Source: an uncultured Bacteroidales bacterium (GTDB lineage Bacteria; Bacteroidota; Bacteroidia; Bacteroidales; UBA932). Taken from it: a stretch of DNA of 64,000 nt. Both the position numbers and the translations under genes were made by a program. A model generated the notes under the pieces. The model did no database searches. It had not been told where the DNA came from and saw only the letters and a list, made by a program, of their open reading frames with translations. Below, one piece after another: positions 35,071-43,174 of the stretch. The stretch covers positions 87,269-151,268 of the forward strand of contig CALURT010000002.1 in the NCBI GenBank assembly GCA_944323245.1, given 5' to 3'. Position 1 is the first letter of the stretch; the number at the start of each line of letters is the position of its first letter.

Positions 35071-35102
35071 TTCGTTTATAATTAATTGTTAGTAAATAAA
35101 AT

Positions 35103-35137
35103 GCCCGTTCGGGAACGACGTTTTTCCTCAAACGGGC
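35103..35137 (-). promoter_or_regulatory. Hairpin leader of rpsF, possible S6:S18-binding autoregulatory RNA
   Basis: In the rpsF leader GCCCGTT pairs with AACGGGC (7 bp). Inside it is a second short stem (GGAA/TTCC), and a CCG directly precedes the 3' arm of the outer helix, as in the described S6:S18 RNA motif with its conserved CCG in an internal loop. The hairpin lies between the promoter and the ATG, 32 bases before the start. Assignment by pattern only. Confidence 0.5.
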
Positions 35138-35139
35138 AG

Positions 35140-35171
35140 CAAAGATATGCAATAATTTCCTTATTTCCAAA
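35140..35171 (-). promoter_or_regulatory. Bacteroidetes-type promoter of the rpsF-rpsR-rplI operon
   Basis: TTTG (35171-35168), 20 bases, TATCTTTG (35147-35140) on the minus strand. The -33 box lies between the pepD stop and rpsF. Transcription should start near 35133, at the beginning of the hairpin leader. Confidence 0.75.
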
Positions 35172-35192
35172 TAAGGCCCTGAAGCATGACGT

Positions 35193-36650
35193 CTATTTCT
35201 TCGGGATTTCGGCCAATACGGCTTTCAGGAAATTCCAGCATTTGTCCACGGAAGCGATATTCACCCTCTCGTCCGGAGAATGCGGGCTCAGGATGGTAGG
35301 TCCGCAGGATACCATATCCCAGTGCGGATATGCGCCGCTGAGGATACCGCATTCGAGACCTGCGTGTATGGCCATCACGGCCGGCTCTTTCCCGTAAAGT
35401 TTCCCGTACACGTCCTTCATGAGGTGCAGGATCTGCGAATTGCCGTTCGGAGCCCAGCCGGAATAACCTCCGGTAAATTCCACAGTACCTCCGGCGAGTT
35501 CAATCACAGCCCTCATCTTTTCCGTCAAAGCCTCCTTTGCGGAATCCACGGAACTTCTCATAAGGGTCTTGATCATGAATTTCCCGTCCTCTGTCCTGAC
35601 AATGGCCGTATTGTTGGAAGTCTCCACGAGTCCCGGCATCTGGTCGCTCATCCTTTCCACACCTTCGGGAACAGACATGAGAGCCCTCATGCAGCGCAAC
35701 GCATCCTCTTCCGCCATACAGGCCTCAGGCTCTTCACAGGCCCGCATACCGACATAAAGCTGCGGATCGGTCGCTGCATATTCGGTTTTGAGGACAGGCA
35801 GCAATTCGTGCAGATATTGGTCCACTTCACCGACTTTGCCGTCAGGTATCAGCACTACGGCCTCTGCCTCGCGAGGTATTGCATTCCTCATGTTTCCGCC
35901 TTCCACGGATGCAAGCCGCACACCGTAATCACGCACCAAAGGAAGCAGGACACGTGCAAGCAGCTTGTTGGCATTGGCACGGCACAGAATGATATCCATT
36001 CCCGAATGTCCGCCCTGGCATCCGCTGACTCTTATCAGATGGGCATGGTGCCAGCCTTCCGGCACAGCCTCCGTACGGTACGGAATCGAAGCAGAAGCGT
36101 CAATACCGCCTGCACAGCCTATGTACAGTTCTCCTTCCGTCTCGGAATCGAGATTTATCAGGATGTCGCCTTTCAGCAAACCCGGCTTGAGAGCGTTGGC
36201 TCCTGTCATTCCCGTTTCCTCGTCTATCGTCACGAGGACCTCGACAGGACCATGCTGCAAATCCTTTGCTTCCAATACGGACAACGCCATGGCGACACCC
36301 ACGCCGTTGTCGGCACCGAGAGTCGTCCCGTCGGCCCGTACCCAGTCTCCGTCCACAATCGTTTCTATCGGATCCTTTTCGAAATCATGGACCTTGTCTG
36401 CATTTTTCTGAGGGACCATGTCCATGTGTCCCTGCAGGATGACACCTTTGCTGTCTTCCATTCCCGGCGTCGCCGGTTTTCTGATTATCACATTGCCGAT
36501 CTCATCCCTTACGGTCTCCAATCCCAACGATTTCCCGAAATTGTACAGGTACTCGGATGCTTTCTGTTCTTTCTTGGACGGCCGCGGTATGCGGGTCAGT
36601 TCATAAAAATTCTTCCATACTGCGGAAGGCTGTAAATCTTTTATCGTCAT
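35193..36650 (-). CDS. pepD: Aminoacyl-histidine dipeptidase (M20 family)
   Basis: 485 residues, normal for PepD, a cytosolic zinc exopeptidase that splits Xaa-His and other dipeptides. Metal-binding and catalytic motifs are complete: LQGHMDMVPQ (His and Asp), TTLGADNGVGVAMAL (bridging Asp), TIDEETGMTGA (catalytic Glu pair), INLDSE (Asp), and a late His in AIHAGLECG. The lid domain is inserted at about 205-385. It begins 6 bases after the DUF4831 gene and is the last of a three-gene leftward cluster with the DUF4831 and LpxL-like genes. Confidence 0.95.
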   Translation of the reverse strand: MTIKDLQPSAVWKNFYELTRIPRPSKKEQKASEYLYNFGKSLGLETVRDEIGNVIIRKPATPGMEDSKGVILQGHMDMVPQKNADKVHDFEKDPIETIVDGDWVRADGTTLGADNGVGVAMALSVLEAKDLQHGPVEVLVTIDEETGMTGANALKPGLLKGDILINLDSETEGELYIGCAGGIDASASIPYRTEAVPEGWHHAHLIRVSGCQGGHSGMDIILCRANANKLLARVLLPLVRDYGVRLASVEGGNMRNAIPREAEAVVLIPDGKVGEVDQYLHELLPVLKTEYAATDPQLYVGMRACEEPEACMAEEDALRCMRALMSVPEGVERMSDQMPGLVETSNNTAIVRTEDGKFMIKTLMRSSVDSAKEALTEKMRAVIELAGGTVEFTGGYSGWAPNGNSQILHLMKDVYGKLYGKEPAVMAIHAGLECGILSGAYPHWDMVSCGPTILSPHSPDERVNIASVDKCWNFLKAVLAEIPKK

Positions 36651-36656
36651 ATCTGA

Positions 36657-37724
36657 TTATTTTTTGGATTCTGAAACAAGGGGCATGTTCGATTCGATAC
36701 CCATTTGGTAGACAGGGATACGGCTTTGCATAAGCACTTTCGTGCCGTCGGTAACCTTCACCGTGCATACCGCCGGTATCCTATATACTATATAAGGAAG
36801 TTTGGCTGCCTTGGCGTTTTTCTTGTCAGGGACAGGCTGGTCGACAGGCTGTGGAATTATCTCAAGTATCACCGGCTTGCCGGAAATATTGTCTGCCGGG
36901 ACAAGACCCTCGGTTTCGGAAATCCTGAAAGCGACGTAAAGCTGTGAATCCCTTTCCTTTTCAGGCACGATGTCGAAAGTCATTTTCTGGGACCTCGTCT
37001 CGGAATATCCTGTAAACAGGGTCATGTATTCGTCTTCGAGCCTGGCGATTTCCGCAAGGGCGGCCCCCATTGCCTCCCCGTCGTATGAAGCGTCTGTATC
37101 TCCAGTGATTATCTTCAGCCTCTGGTCCCTCAGGGCAAATATCATGGCGGCAGCCTCTTCCGCCCTCTTTTCAAGGGATTTTTCCACTACCATGGACTGC
37201 TGCACCGAAACCCTGTCATACACGGAATCCTTTTTCACCCCCACATAGAGGGTCGTGGCCTCGGTCATAAGATTAGATGTCACACCCTTGTCTGAAAAAT
37301 CAGCCTTTGACGGGGCGGGAAACCTCCATGACCTGATGTCCGGACAGCCCGAAGCCACGGATACCAAACCGGCAGACGTGAGTTCAAGCATGGCGGTCCG
37401 CGAGCCGGCATTCTCCATATTCAGGAGAAAACGCCTCTTCGTGTCCGGTTCCGTACATGACGAAATCCTTATATCAGACAGCGAACAGGTCACGGCATCC
37501 TTCTTCCTGACGTCTATGCCAAGATATTTAGATGCGTACATGGCATACGGACCTGCATAGTAATTTTCCTGCACTGCCTCCACCTCAAGTGTCAGCACCG
37601 TCATCGGCAATGAATAGGACACCTTGCCGACAGGATCCTTGCCGGAATATTCGGATTGTGCGCCGGCCGGAACGGAGGCCGACAGTAAAGCTGCCGCAGC
37701 AGCGATGAAACAGAATGCTTTCAT
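36657..37724 (-). CDS. DUF4831 family secreted protein
   Basis: 355 residues. A signal peptide (MKAFCFIAAAAALLSASV, cleavage after AGAQ; no lipobox) exports it. The body fits DUF4831, a Bacteroidales family of unknown function: YSLPMTVLTLEVEAVQENYY with AGPYAMYASKYLGI near the N-terminus, EKRAEEAAAMIFALRDQRL in the middle and a closing YRIPAVCTVKVTDG with QSRIPVYQMG. It lies between a LpxL-like acyltransferase (10 bases upstream) and pepD (6 bases downstream), probably in one transcript. Confidence 0.85.
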   Translation of the reverse strand: MKAFCFIAAAAALLSASVPAGAQSEYSGKDPVGKVSYSLPMTVLTLEVEAVQENYYAGPYAMYASKYLGIDVRKKDAVTCSLSDIRISSCTEPDTKRRFLLNMENAGSRTAMLELTSAGLVSVASGCPDIRSWRFPAPSKADFSDKGVTSNLMTEATTLYVGVKKDSVYDRVSVQQSMVVEKSLEKRAEEAAAMIFALRDQRLKIITGDTDASYDGEAMGAALAEIARLEDEYMTLFTGYSETRSQKMTFDIVPEKERDSQLYVAFRISETEGLVPADNISGKPVILEIIPQPVDQPVPDKKNAKAAKLPYIVYRIPAVCTVKVTDGTKVLMQSRIPVYQMGIESNMPLVSESKK

Positions 37725-37734
37725 ATCAAAATCC

Positions 37735-38640
37735 TTATTGTTTCCATCGTTTATGACTCCAGAGCCAGTTGTACGGAGTCTCCCTGATTTCTTCTTCGAG
37801 AAGTTCGAAATACCTCGCTGAAATCTGCTCCGGCGTCATTTCAGATGCGTTGTTGCATATAGGAATGAATGTCATTTCATAATGTCCGCGTGATACATGC
37901 TTCATCTTCAGGTATAGGACGCTCATGCCGAGCTTGTGGGCGAGAGCCGCCCCTCCGAGCATTCCCTTGGTCTGCTGGTTGAGGAAGGTGCCCACATCAT
38001 GCTTGGTCACATACGGATACTGGTCGGTGAAGTATATGTAAATGAACTTCCTGTCCCTGTGCTTCAGCGCATAGCGCAGTATCGCGTTAGTCTCGATTTC
38101 CCCCTTGAAGTCCTTCAGCGGGCCTCTTCTGTTTTTCATCATTACAGCATCCCAGACAGGATTGCGGAGACGCTTGTACACGACCTTCACGCAGTCTTCC
38201 GTATCAGGATAGGATACGCTTTCATCGTAATTGTAAGTCCAGATACCGCCTATCAGCTCCCAGTTCCCGCAATGCGAACCGAGAACGGTAATGCTCGGAG
38301 AACTGTTGTAGGCATCCACGAGTGCCGAAAGATTGGTAATCCTGCATATCTCCGACTTGTGGATACGCCTGTAGTCGGAGCCTCCGAACCATATCGCTTC
38401 CGCCATGATTTCACCGAGGTGCCTGTAAAACGCCGATACCGTCTTCCTGACATCGGCATATTGCATTTCGGGAAAAGATCTTGATATGTTGGCCATTACG
38501 ACATCACGTCTGTAATGCACCACGCTTTTCATGAACCATGACACCACGTCTCCGCAGAAATAGTGGAATTTCAGGGGCAGTCTGGAAACAAGCCGCAATG
38601 TCCCGGATATTATCTTTATTTTAATTTCAGTCAAATTCAT
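37735..38640 (-). CDS. LpxL/LpxM-like lipid A acyltransferase
   Basis: 301 residues. An N-terminal hydrophobic segment anchors it to the inner membrane. The catalytic H-x4-E motif is GSHCGNWELIGG (about 130-141). The typical segments YRRDVVMANISRSFPEM (N-terminal) and RKFIYIYFTDQYP, plus the C-terminal MTPEQISARYFELLEEEIRE followed by NWLWSHKRWKQ are present, as in lipid A late acyltransferases. It should add a secondary acyl chain to lipid A. First gene of the cluster; a -7 box TATATTTG lies at 38689-38682. Confidence 0.9.
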   Translation of the reverse strand: MNLTEIKIKIISGTLRLVSRLPLKFHYFCGDVVSWFMKSVVHYRRDVVMANISRSFPEMQYADVRKTVSAFYRHLGEIMAEAIWFGGSDYRRIHKSEICRITNLSALVDAYNSSPSITVLGSHCGNWELIGGIWTYNYDESVSYPDTEDCVKVVYKRLRNPVWDAVMMKNRRGPLKDFKGEIETNAILRYALKHRDRKFIYIYFTDQYPYVTKHDVGTFLNQQTKGMLGGAALAHKLGMSVLYLKMKHVSRGHYEMTFIPICNNASEMTPEQISARYFELLEEEIRETPYNWLWSHKRWKQ

Positions 38641-38713
38641 AAATAAAGTCGGTCCGGCGAATATTTCCGCCGCACATTTTACAAATATACCGATATTTTT
38701 TGATTTCGGGACA

Positions 38714-38743
38714 TTTGCATATACCTTTTATTTATTACCTTTG
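38714..38743 (+). promoter_or_regulatory. Bacteroidetes-type promoter of the POT transporter
   Basis: TTTG (38714-38717), 18 bases, TACCTTTG (38736-38743). Transcription would begin near 38750, about 29 bases before the ATG at 38779. A divergent -7 box for the LpxL-like gene lies at 38682-38689 on the other strand. Confidence 0.65.
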
Positions 38744-38778
38744 CTTTTCGGATTAAACGAATACTAAAATCTTGCACT

Positions 38779-40446
38779 ATGTTTAAAGGTCAACCTGCAG
38801 GGCTGTTTGCCCTCGCCCTTGCCAACACCGGCGAACGCTTCGGCTACTACACGATGCTGGCTATCTTCACACTCTTCCTTCAGGCGAAATTCGGTTTTTC
38901 GGAAGTCGTGACTTCCAATATTTTCTCGGGATTCCTCGCCGCCGTCTACTTCCTTCCTCTCCTCGGAGGATTCCTTGCCGACAAATTCGGTTACGGAAAA
39001 ATGGTCACGACGGGTATAATCGTAATGTTCATCGGATATGCAGCCCTTGCCATCCCTGTCGGCGACGGTACAGCAGGAATCGCAGCCATGATTGCCGCCC
39101 TGCTGATGATCGCATTGGGAACGGGACTTTTCAAGGGGAATCTGCAGGTAATGGTCGGAAACCTTTACGATGATCCGAAATACAGCAGCAAACGTGATGC
39201 GGCCTTCTCGCTTTTCTACATGGCCATCAACGTAGGTGCGCTGTTCGCTCCGACCGCAGCGTCCAAAGTCACGGACTACTTCATGAAACTGAAAGGCTTT
39301 ACATACAACGGCGACATCCCGGCATTCGCACACCAGTATCTCGACGGGACCATCACGCCGGAAGCCATGGAAAAATTCAACGCATTGGCACAGGCTCAGG
39401 GAGTAACCGATTTAAGCGACCTGACAGGGTTTGCGAACAGTTACATTGAAACGCTGTCGGGTTCATATCACTGGGGCTTCTCGGTAGCCTGCATATCCCT
39501 TGTGATTTCCATGCTCATCTATGTGGTGTTCAAAAAAACGTTCAAACATGCGGATGTCACGGCCAAACAGGCTGCCAATGCAGGTGTCAAGGTTCAGGAA
39601 CTCTCTCCTGCCCAGACAAAATCGAGGATCATCGCACTGCTTCTCGTGTTCGCCGTCGTCATTTTCTTCTGGATGGCTTTCCATCAGAACGGGCTTACGC
39701 TTACGTTCTTCGCACGTGACTACACGGAGCAGAGCGTGACAGGACTCGGAAGCATGGCATTCGACGTCATAAATCTCGTATTGATAATAGTAGTGGTCTA
39801 CGGTCTGTTCGGTATCTTCCAGTCGGAATCCGGAAAGGGAAAGATAACCGCTTCCGCAATAACGGTCCTTGCACTCCTGTGCCTTGGATGGAAAGGCTAT
39901 CTTGCCGCTGACAAGACCATTCCTATCCTTCCGCAGATGTTCCAGCAGTTCAATCCTTTCTTCGTTGTGGCTCTTACCCCTGTGTCGATGGCCGTGTTCG
40001 GAGCCCTTGCAAACAAGGGAAAGGAACCTTCCGCACCGAGAAAGATAGGCATCGGAATGTTCATTGCAGCCATAGGATTCTGCATTATGGCCGTATGCTC
40101 GCTCGGGCTTCCTACTCCGGATGAAGTGAAGGCCGGCGCCGATTACACGAGGGTCTCATCGAACGTACTGATTTCCACATATCTCGTGCTCACATTTGCA
40201 GAGCTGTTCCTGTCTCCTATGGGGATTTCCTTCGTATCGAAAGTGGCTCCGCCTAAATACAAGGGCATGATGATGGGATGCTGGTTCGCCGCCACCGCCA
40301 TAGGAAACTACCTTGTGTCCGTCATCGGCATGCTTTGGGGTGGCATTCCTCTCTGGATTCTCTGGAGCATCCTCATCGCACTCTGCCTGGTATCGGCACT
40401 GTTCATCTTCTCGATAATGAAGAAATTGGAAAGCGCTACGGAATAA
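38779..40446 (+). CDS. Proton-dependent oligopeptide transporter (POT/PTR2, MFS)
   Basis: 555 residues with about fourteen hydrophobic helices. The POT signature at the N-terminus is ANTGERFGYYTMLAIFTLF; the family's E-x-x-E-R motif appears here as N-x-x-E-R, a variant that I believe is common in this phylum. The second signature GLFKGNLQVMVGNLY, with DAAFSLFYMAINVGALFAP, is also present. It should import di- and tripeptides with protons through the inner membrane. Single-gene unit with its own promoter and a terminator at 40463-40492. Confidence 0.92.
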   Translation: MFKGQPAGLFALALANTGERFGYYTMLAIFTLFLQAKFGFSEVVTSNIFSGFLAAVYFLPLLGGFLADKFGYGKMVTTGIIVMFIGYAALAIPVGDGTAGIAAMIAALLMIALGTGLFKGNLQVMVGNLYDDPKYSSKRDAAFSLFYMAINVGALFAPTAASKVTDYFMKLKGFTYNGDIPAFAHQYLDGTITPEAMEKFNALAQAQGVTDLSDLTGFANSYIETLSGSYHWGFSVACISLVISMLIYVVFKKTFKHADVTAKQAANAGVKVQELSPAQTKSRIIALLLVFAVVIFFWMAFHQNGLTLTFFARDYTEQSVTGLGSMAFDVINLVLIIVVVYGLFGIFQSESGKGKITASAITVLALLCLGWKGYLAADKTIPILPQMFQQFNPFFVVALTPVSMAVFGALANKGKEPSAPRKIGIGMFIAAIGFCIMAVCSLGLPTPDEVKAGADYTRVSSNVLISTYLVLTFAELFLSPMGISFVSKVAPPKYKGMMMGCWFAATAIGNYLVSVIGMLWGGIPLWILWSILIALCLVSALFIFSIMKKLESATE

Positions 40447-40462
40447 GGAACCATATATCAAT

Positions 40463-40492
40463 AAAAAAAGCGGCCTTACGGTCGCTTTTTTT
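40463..40492. terminator. Bidirectional terminator between two convergent MFS genes
   Basis: AAAAAAAGCGGCC pairs with GGTCGCTTTTTTT around TTAC, with one G-T pair. It can end both the POT transporter transcript and the leftward MFS transcript, whose stop is at 40509. Confidence 0.88.
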
Positions 40493-40508
40493 ATTGAATC
40501 ATTATAAC

Positions 40509-41915
40509 TTAAGCCTGTTCGCTTTTCCATGTCAATGAACAGAGTGCGACGGCAAATATGCTTGCCACGGCGAGCATCATGAAAGTGAAATGCCAGCCTG
40601 CGTGCTCGGCCACCGAACCCATGAGAAGTTTGGAAAGGACGGCATCCCCGAAGAGATAACCGAAGAGGCCCACGAAACCGGCCGCTGTACCGGCTGCGTT
40701 CTTAGGCACGAGATTCAGCGCCTGGATACCTATCAATGCCACAGGTCCGTAAATACAGAATCCCACAAGGCAAAGAGCGAAATAGATGAGACCTTTCGTC
40801 ATGGCAGTCACCGTCTCAGGAGACCCGCCGAAAGACAGGAAGGAAGCTATCGGACCGGCCTGCCAGTAAACGAGGGTCCCGACAAGGACGGCAAGCATGA
40901 ATATCACATTCGGAGGAGTACATCTTCCCTTGAAGAACTTGGATGAAATCCATCCGCAGATTATCGTTCCCGGAATACCGGCATAATTGTGAAGTGCAAA
41001 TGCAAGATTGCTCTCTTCAGGTGTCATTATATCCATTTCCTGAAGATAGATAGGTGCCCAGTCCCCTACTCCGTACCTTACCATATATACAAAAGCATTG
41101 GCAAACGCTATCACCCACAGGAACTTGTTCTTGAACACATAGTCCACGAACAGCGTCTTGAACGGAATTTTCTCACCTGTCTTGTCAGCAGCCTTGATAC
41201 CGGAATAATCGTTCCTCCAGTCCTGTACGGACGGCAGACCGCAGGATTCAGGCGTATCACGCAGGGCCCACCAGCCGAAAAGTGCTATCAGCAGGGCCAC
41301 TGCAGACGGTACGATGAATGCGGCACGCCATGTCTGTTCTATACCGATTCCGGCGAAAATCACGACTCCCAACGATACGAGAAGGCCGAGTGTACCGCCT
41401 CCCAACGTATGTGAGGTATTCCAGATGGACATCTTGAAACTCCGCTCGTTCTGTGAAAACCAATGCGCCATTATCCTGCCGCACGGAGGCCAGCCCATTC
41501 CTGAAAGCCAGCCCACAATCAGCATGAGGACGAAAATGATACCTACATTGACTGCCTGATTGCCCCCGAACGGGATGAAACCTGTCAGCATCATGGTCAG
41601 AGCCGACAGTACAAGGCCTATGACGAGGAATTTCCTGGCATCGGACCTGTCGGACACGCTTCCCATGATGAATTTGCTGAATGCGTATGCAATGGATACG
41701 GCGGACATTGCGATGCCGACACCGGCCTTGTCCACAAGGCCGTCCTCTATCATGCCAGGAGCAGCCAACGAAAGATTCTTACGCACGAGATAATACGCTG
41801 CATAACCGAGGAACGAGCCCATGAAGACCTTGAAACGCATCGATTTGTACACTTTGTCGATACGGTCCTTGTCGATCAGAGGCTTGGGTGCAGGTGGATC
41901 GAAAAATTTGCTCAT
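40509..41915 (-). CDS. MFS transporter of the organophosphate:phosphate antiporter (GlpT/UhpT-like) family
   Basis: 468 residues with twelve helices. The N-terminus contains MGSFLGYAAYYLVRKNLSL, matching the GlpT/UhpT-type YAAxYLxRxN signature with an Arg that binds phosphate in the family, and later GMGWPPCGRIMAHWF and FGYLFGDAVLSKL. It should exchange a phosphorylated or anionic substrate; the neighbouring regulator and KDG genes suggest a sugar acid or its phosphate, but this is inference. It lies 37 bases behind the LacI-type gene, so it is likely in the same leftward transcript; the gap holds a direct repeat AGTTACAG (twice). Confidence 0.88.
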   Translation of the reverse strand: MSKFFDPPAPKPLIDKDRIDKVYKSMRFKVFMGSFLGYAAYYLVRKNLSLAAPGMIEDGLVDKAGVGIAMSAVSIAYAFSKFIMGSVSDRSDARKFLVIGLVLSALTMMLTGFIPFGGNQAVNVGIIFVLMLIVGWLSGMGWPPCGRIMAHWFSQNERSFKMSIWNTSHTLGGGTLGLLVSLGVVIFAGIGIEQTWRAAFIVPSAVALLIALFGWWALRDTPESCGLPSVQDWRNDYSGIKAADKTGEKIPFKTLFVDYVFKNKFLWVIAFANAFVYMVRYGVGDWAPIYLQEMDIMTPEESNLAFALHNYAGIPGTIICGWISSKFFKGRCTPPNVIFMLAVLVGTLVYWQAGPIASFLSFGGSPETVTAMTKGLIYFALCLVGFCIYGPVALIGIQALNLVPKNAAGTAAGFVGLFGYLFGDAVLSKLLMGSVAEHAGWHFTFMMLAVASIFAVALCSLTWKSEQA

Positions 41916-41952
41916 AGTCGTTATTTTTTTAGTTACAGTTGTTATTTTGCAG

Positions 41953-43011
41953 TTACAGATAATAGTCGCAATTGTATCTGTTGATAATGTCCATGTGGGT
42001 GTAATTGTCCTTTTTGGCGGGAACCGTATGCATAATGAGATAATCGGTAATGGCCGTAATGGCGGCAGCGGTCTGCTTGTCGGACCTCTGGGCTATCAGT
42101 GCCTGGACAAAGCCCTCCCTCAGCAGTGCGAGATTCCTGTCGAGAACGTCGAAACCCACCACCCTGCAGGTGGTGATATTCTTTGCCCTGAGGTAATCCG
42201 CCACGAAATGCACCCGGGAATTGAACATCACTATGTATTTGTACGGATCAGGGTCGGAAGCAAACAGTTCGTCCAATTTGGCGAACCTCGCCGCCTTGTC
42301 TTTCGGGTCTATGAAGGTATTGTCCACCGTACAGTCAGGATAATGTTCGGCGATATAGTCGAGAAAACCTGTCCTTCTCGTGACCGTAGGGTCGGACAGC
42401 CCCCTCTTGTCCCTCTCTATTCTTATTATGTGTATCCTTTCTATTTTCCTCTCCAAGGTAAGGATGTCGGCACACAGATAACCGCTCTGATACATCGGCA
42501 TGCCGTAATAGGCGAAATAGTCGTCTTCCTCGATTTTCGAATCGATATACACGTAAGGCACGCCCATCGCATGCAGTTCCTTGGCGAACTTCAGGGTCTC
42601 GTTCCTGAACATCGGGGCTATCACGACCCCTGACGGGCAGTCTTCCAGGACTTCGGCGCATGCTTTCTGGAAAGATTCGAGGTCATACTGATCGTACATG
42701 ACAGCCTCTACCGTGATGCCGTATCTTTCCGCATATTCACGTCCGTATTCAATCCCCTTCTCGGTCAGCTCCCAGAACTCACCGTTATGGAACTCGGGGA
42801 TTATGCACACTATCCTGTAGTTTTTCCTCGATGCAAGCAGCGACGCATGCATGTTCGGGCTGTAGCCCAACTGCTCGATCACCTGCATTATCCTGGCCCG
42901 GCTCCGCTCCGAAACCTCTCCGCGGTTATGCAACACCCTGTCAACGGTACCTTTCGACACTCCCGCAGCCTTCGCCACATCATTGATCGTAACCTTCTTC
43001 TCCGTATCCAT
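41953..43011 (-). CDS. LacI-family transcriptional regulator
   Basis: 352 residues. The N-terminal helix-turn-helix and hinge (VTINDVAKAAGVSKGTVDRV, then LHNRGEVSERSRARIMQVIEQLGYSPN) are typical LacI features. The rest is a type-1 periplasmic-binding-protein fold (IVCIIPEFHNGEFWELTEKG start) that should bind a small effector. It is divergent from kdgK-kdgA-MFS and upstream of a GlpT-like MFS gene, so it probably controls both. The C-terminus ends with a short DYYL tail. Its leader can hide its own Shine-Dalgarno in a hairpin (43018-43039). The effector is not known; 2-keto-3-deoxygluconate or an upstream sugar acid is a guess. Confidence 0.92.
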   Translation of the reverse strand: MDTEKKVTINDVAKAAGVSKGTVDRVLHNRGEVSERSRARIMQVIEQLGYSPNMHASLLASRKNYRIVCIIPEFHNGEFWELTEKGIEYGREYAERYGITVEAVMYDQYDLESFQKACAEVLEDCPSGVVIAPMFRNETLKFAKELHAMGVPYVYIDSKIEEDDYFAYYGMPMYQSGYLCADILTLERKIERIHIIRIERDKRGLSDPTVTRRTGFLDYIAEHYPDCTVDNTFIDPKDKAARFAKLDELFASDPDPYKYIVMFNSRVHFVADYLRAKNITTCRVVGFDVLDRNLALLREGFVQALIAQRSDKQTAAAITAITDYLIMHTVPAKKDNYTHMDIINRYNCDYYL

Positions 43012-43017
43012 AAAAAT

Positions 43018-43039
43018 CTCCGATTAAAAGCAATCGGAG
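43018..43039 (-). promoter_or_regulatory. Hairpin covering the Shine-Dalgarno of the LacI-type gene
   Basis: CTCCGATT (43039-43032 read on the minus strand) pairs perfectly with AATCGGAG (43025-43018). The GGAG of the 3' arm is the Shine-Dalgarno 6-7 bases before the ATG at 43011. A -7 box TAAATTTG at 43049-43042 lies just upstream, so the hairpin is at the very start of the mRNA. As DNA it is also a palindrome that the regulator might bind. Confidence 0.5.
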
Positions 43040-43087
43040 GCCAAATTTAACATTTTCCAGACAATTTTCATAACTAATTACACATTT

Positions 43088-43131
43088 TTTCCGTTACCGA
43101 ACACGGAAATATAAAATAATTACTATCTTTG
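43088..43131 (+). promoter_or_regulatory. kdgK promoter with a LacI-type operator candidate
   Basis: A -7 box TATCTTTG is at 43124-43131 but no TTTG lies at -33. In that place is an imperfect palindrome, TTTCCGT (43088-43094) and ACGGAAA (43103-43109), spaced by 8 bases. A repressor bound there would block the promoter. Transcription would start near 43138, about 37 bases before the kdgK ATG. Confidence 0.45.
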
Positions 43132-43174
43132 CACGGTTTATGCGTATTTACTTATAATTTTAAATTTATTGAAA

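Noticed and set aside
35280..36635. 451-codon plus-strand frame opposite pepD
   Set aside because: Antisense shadow; the pepD frame on the other strand has complete metal and catalytic motifs.
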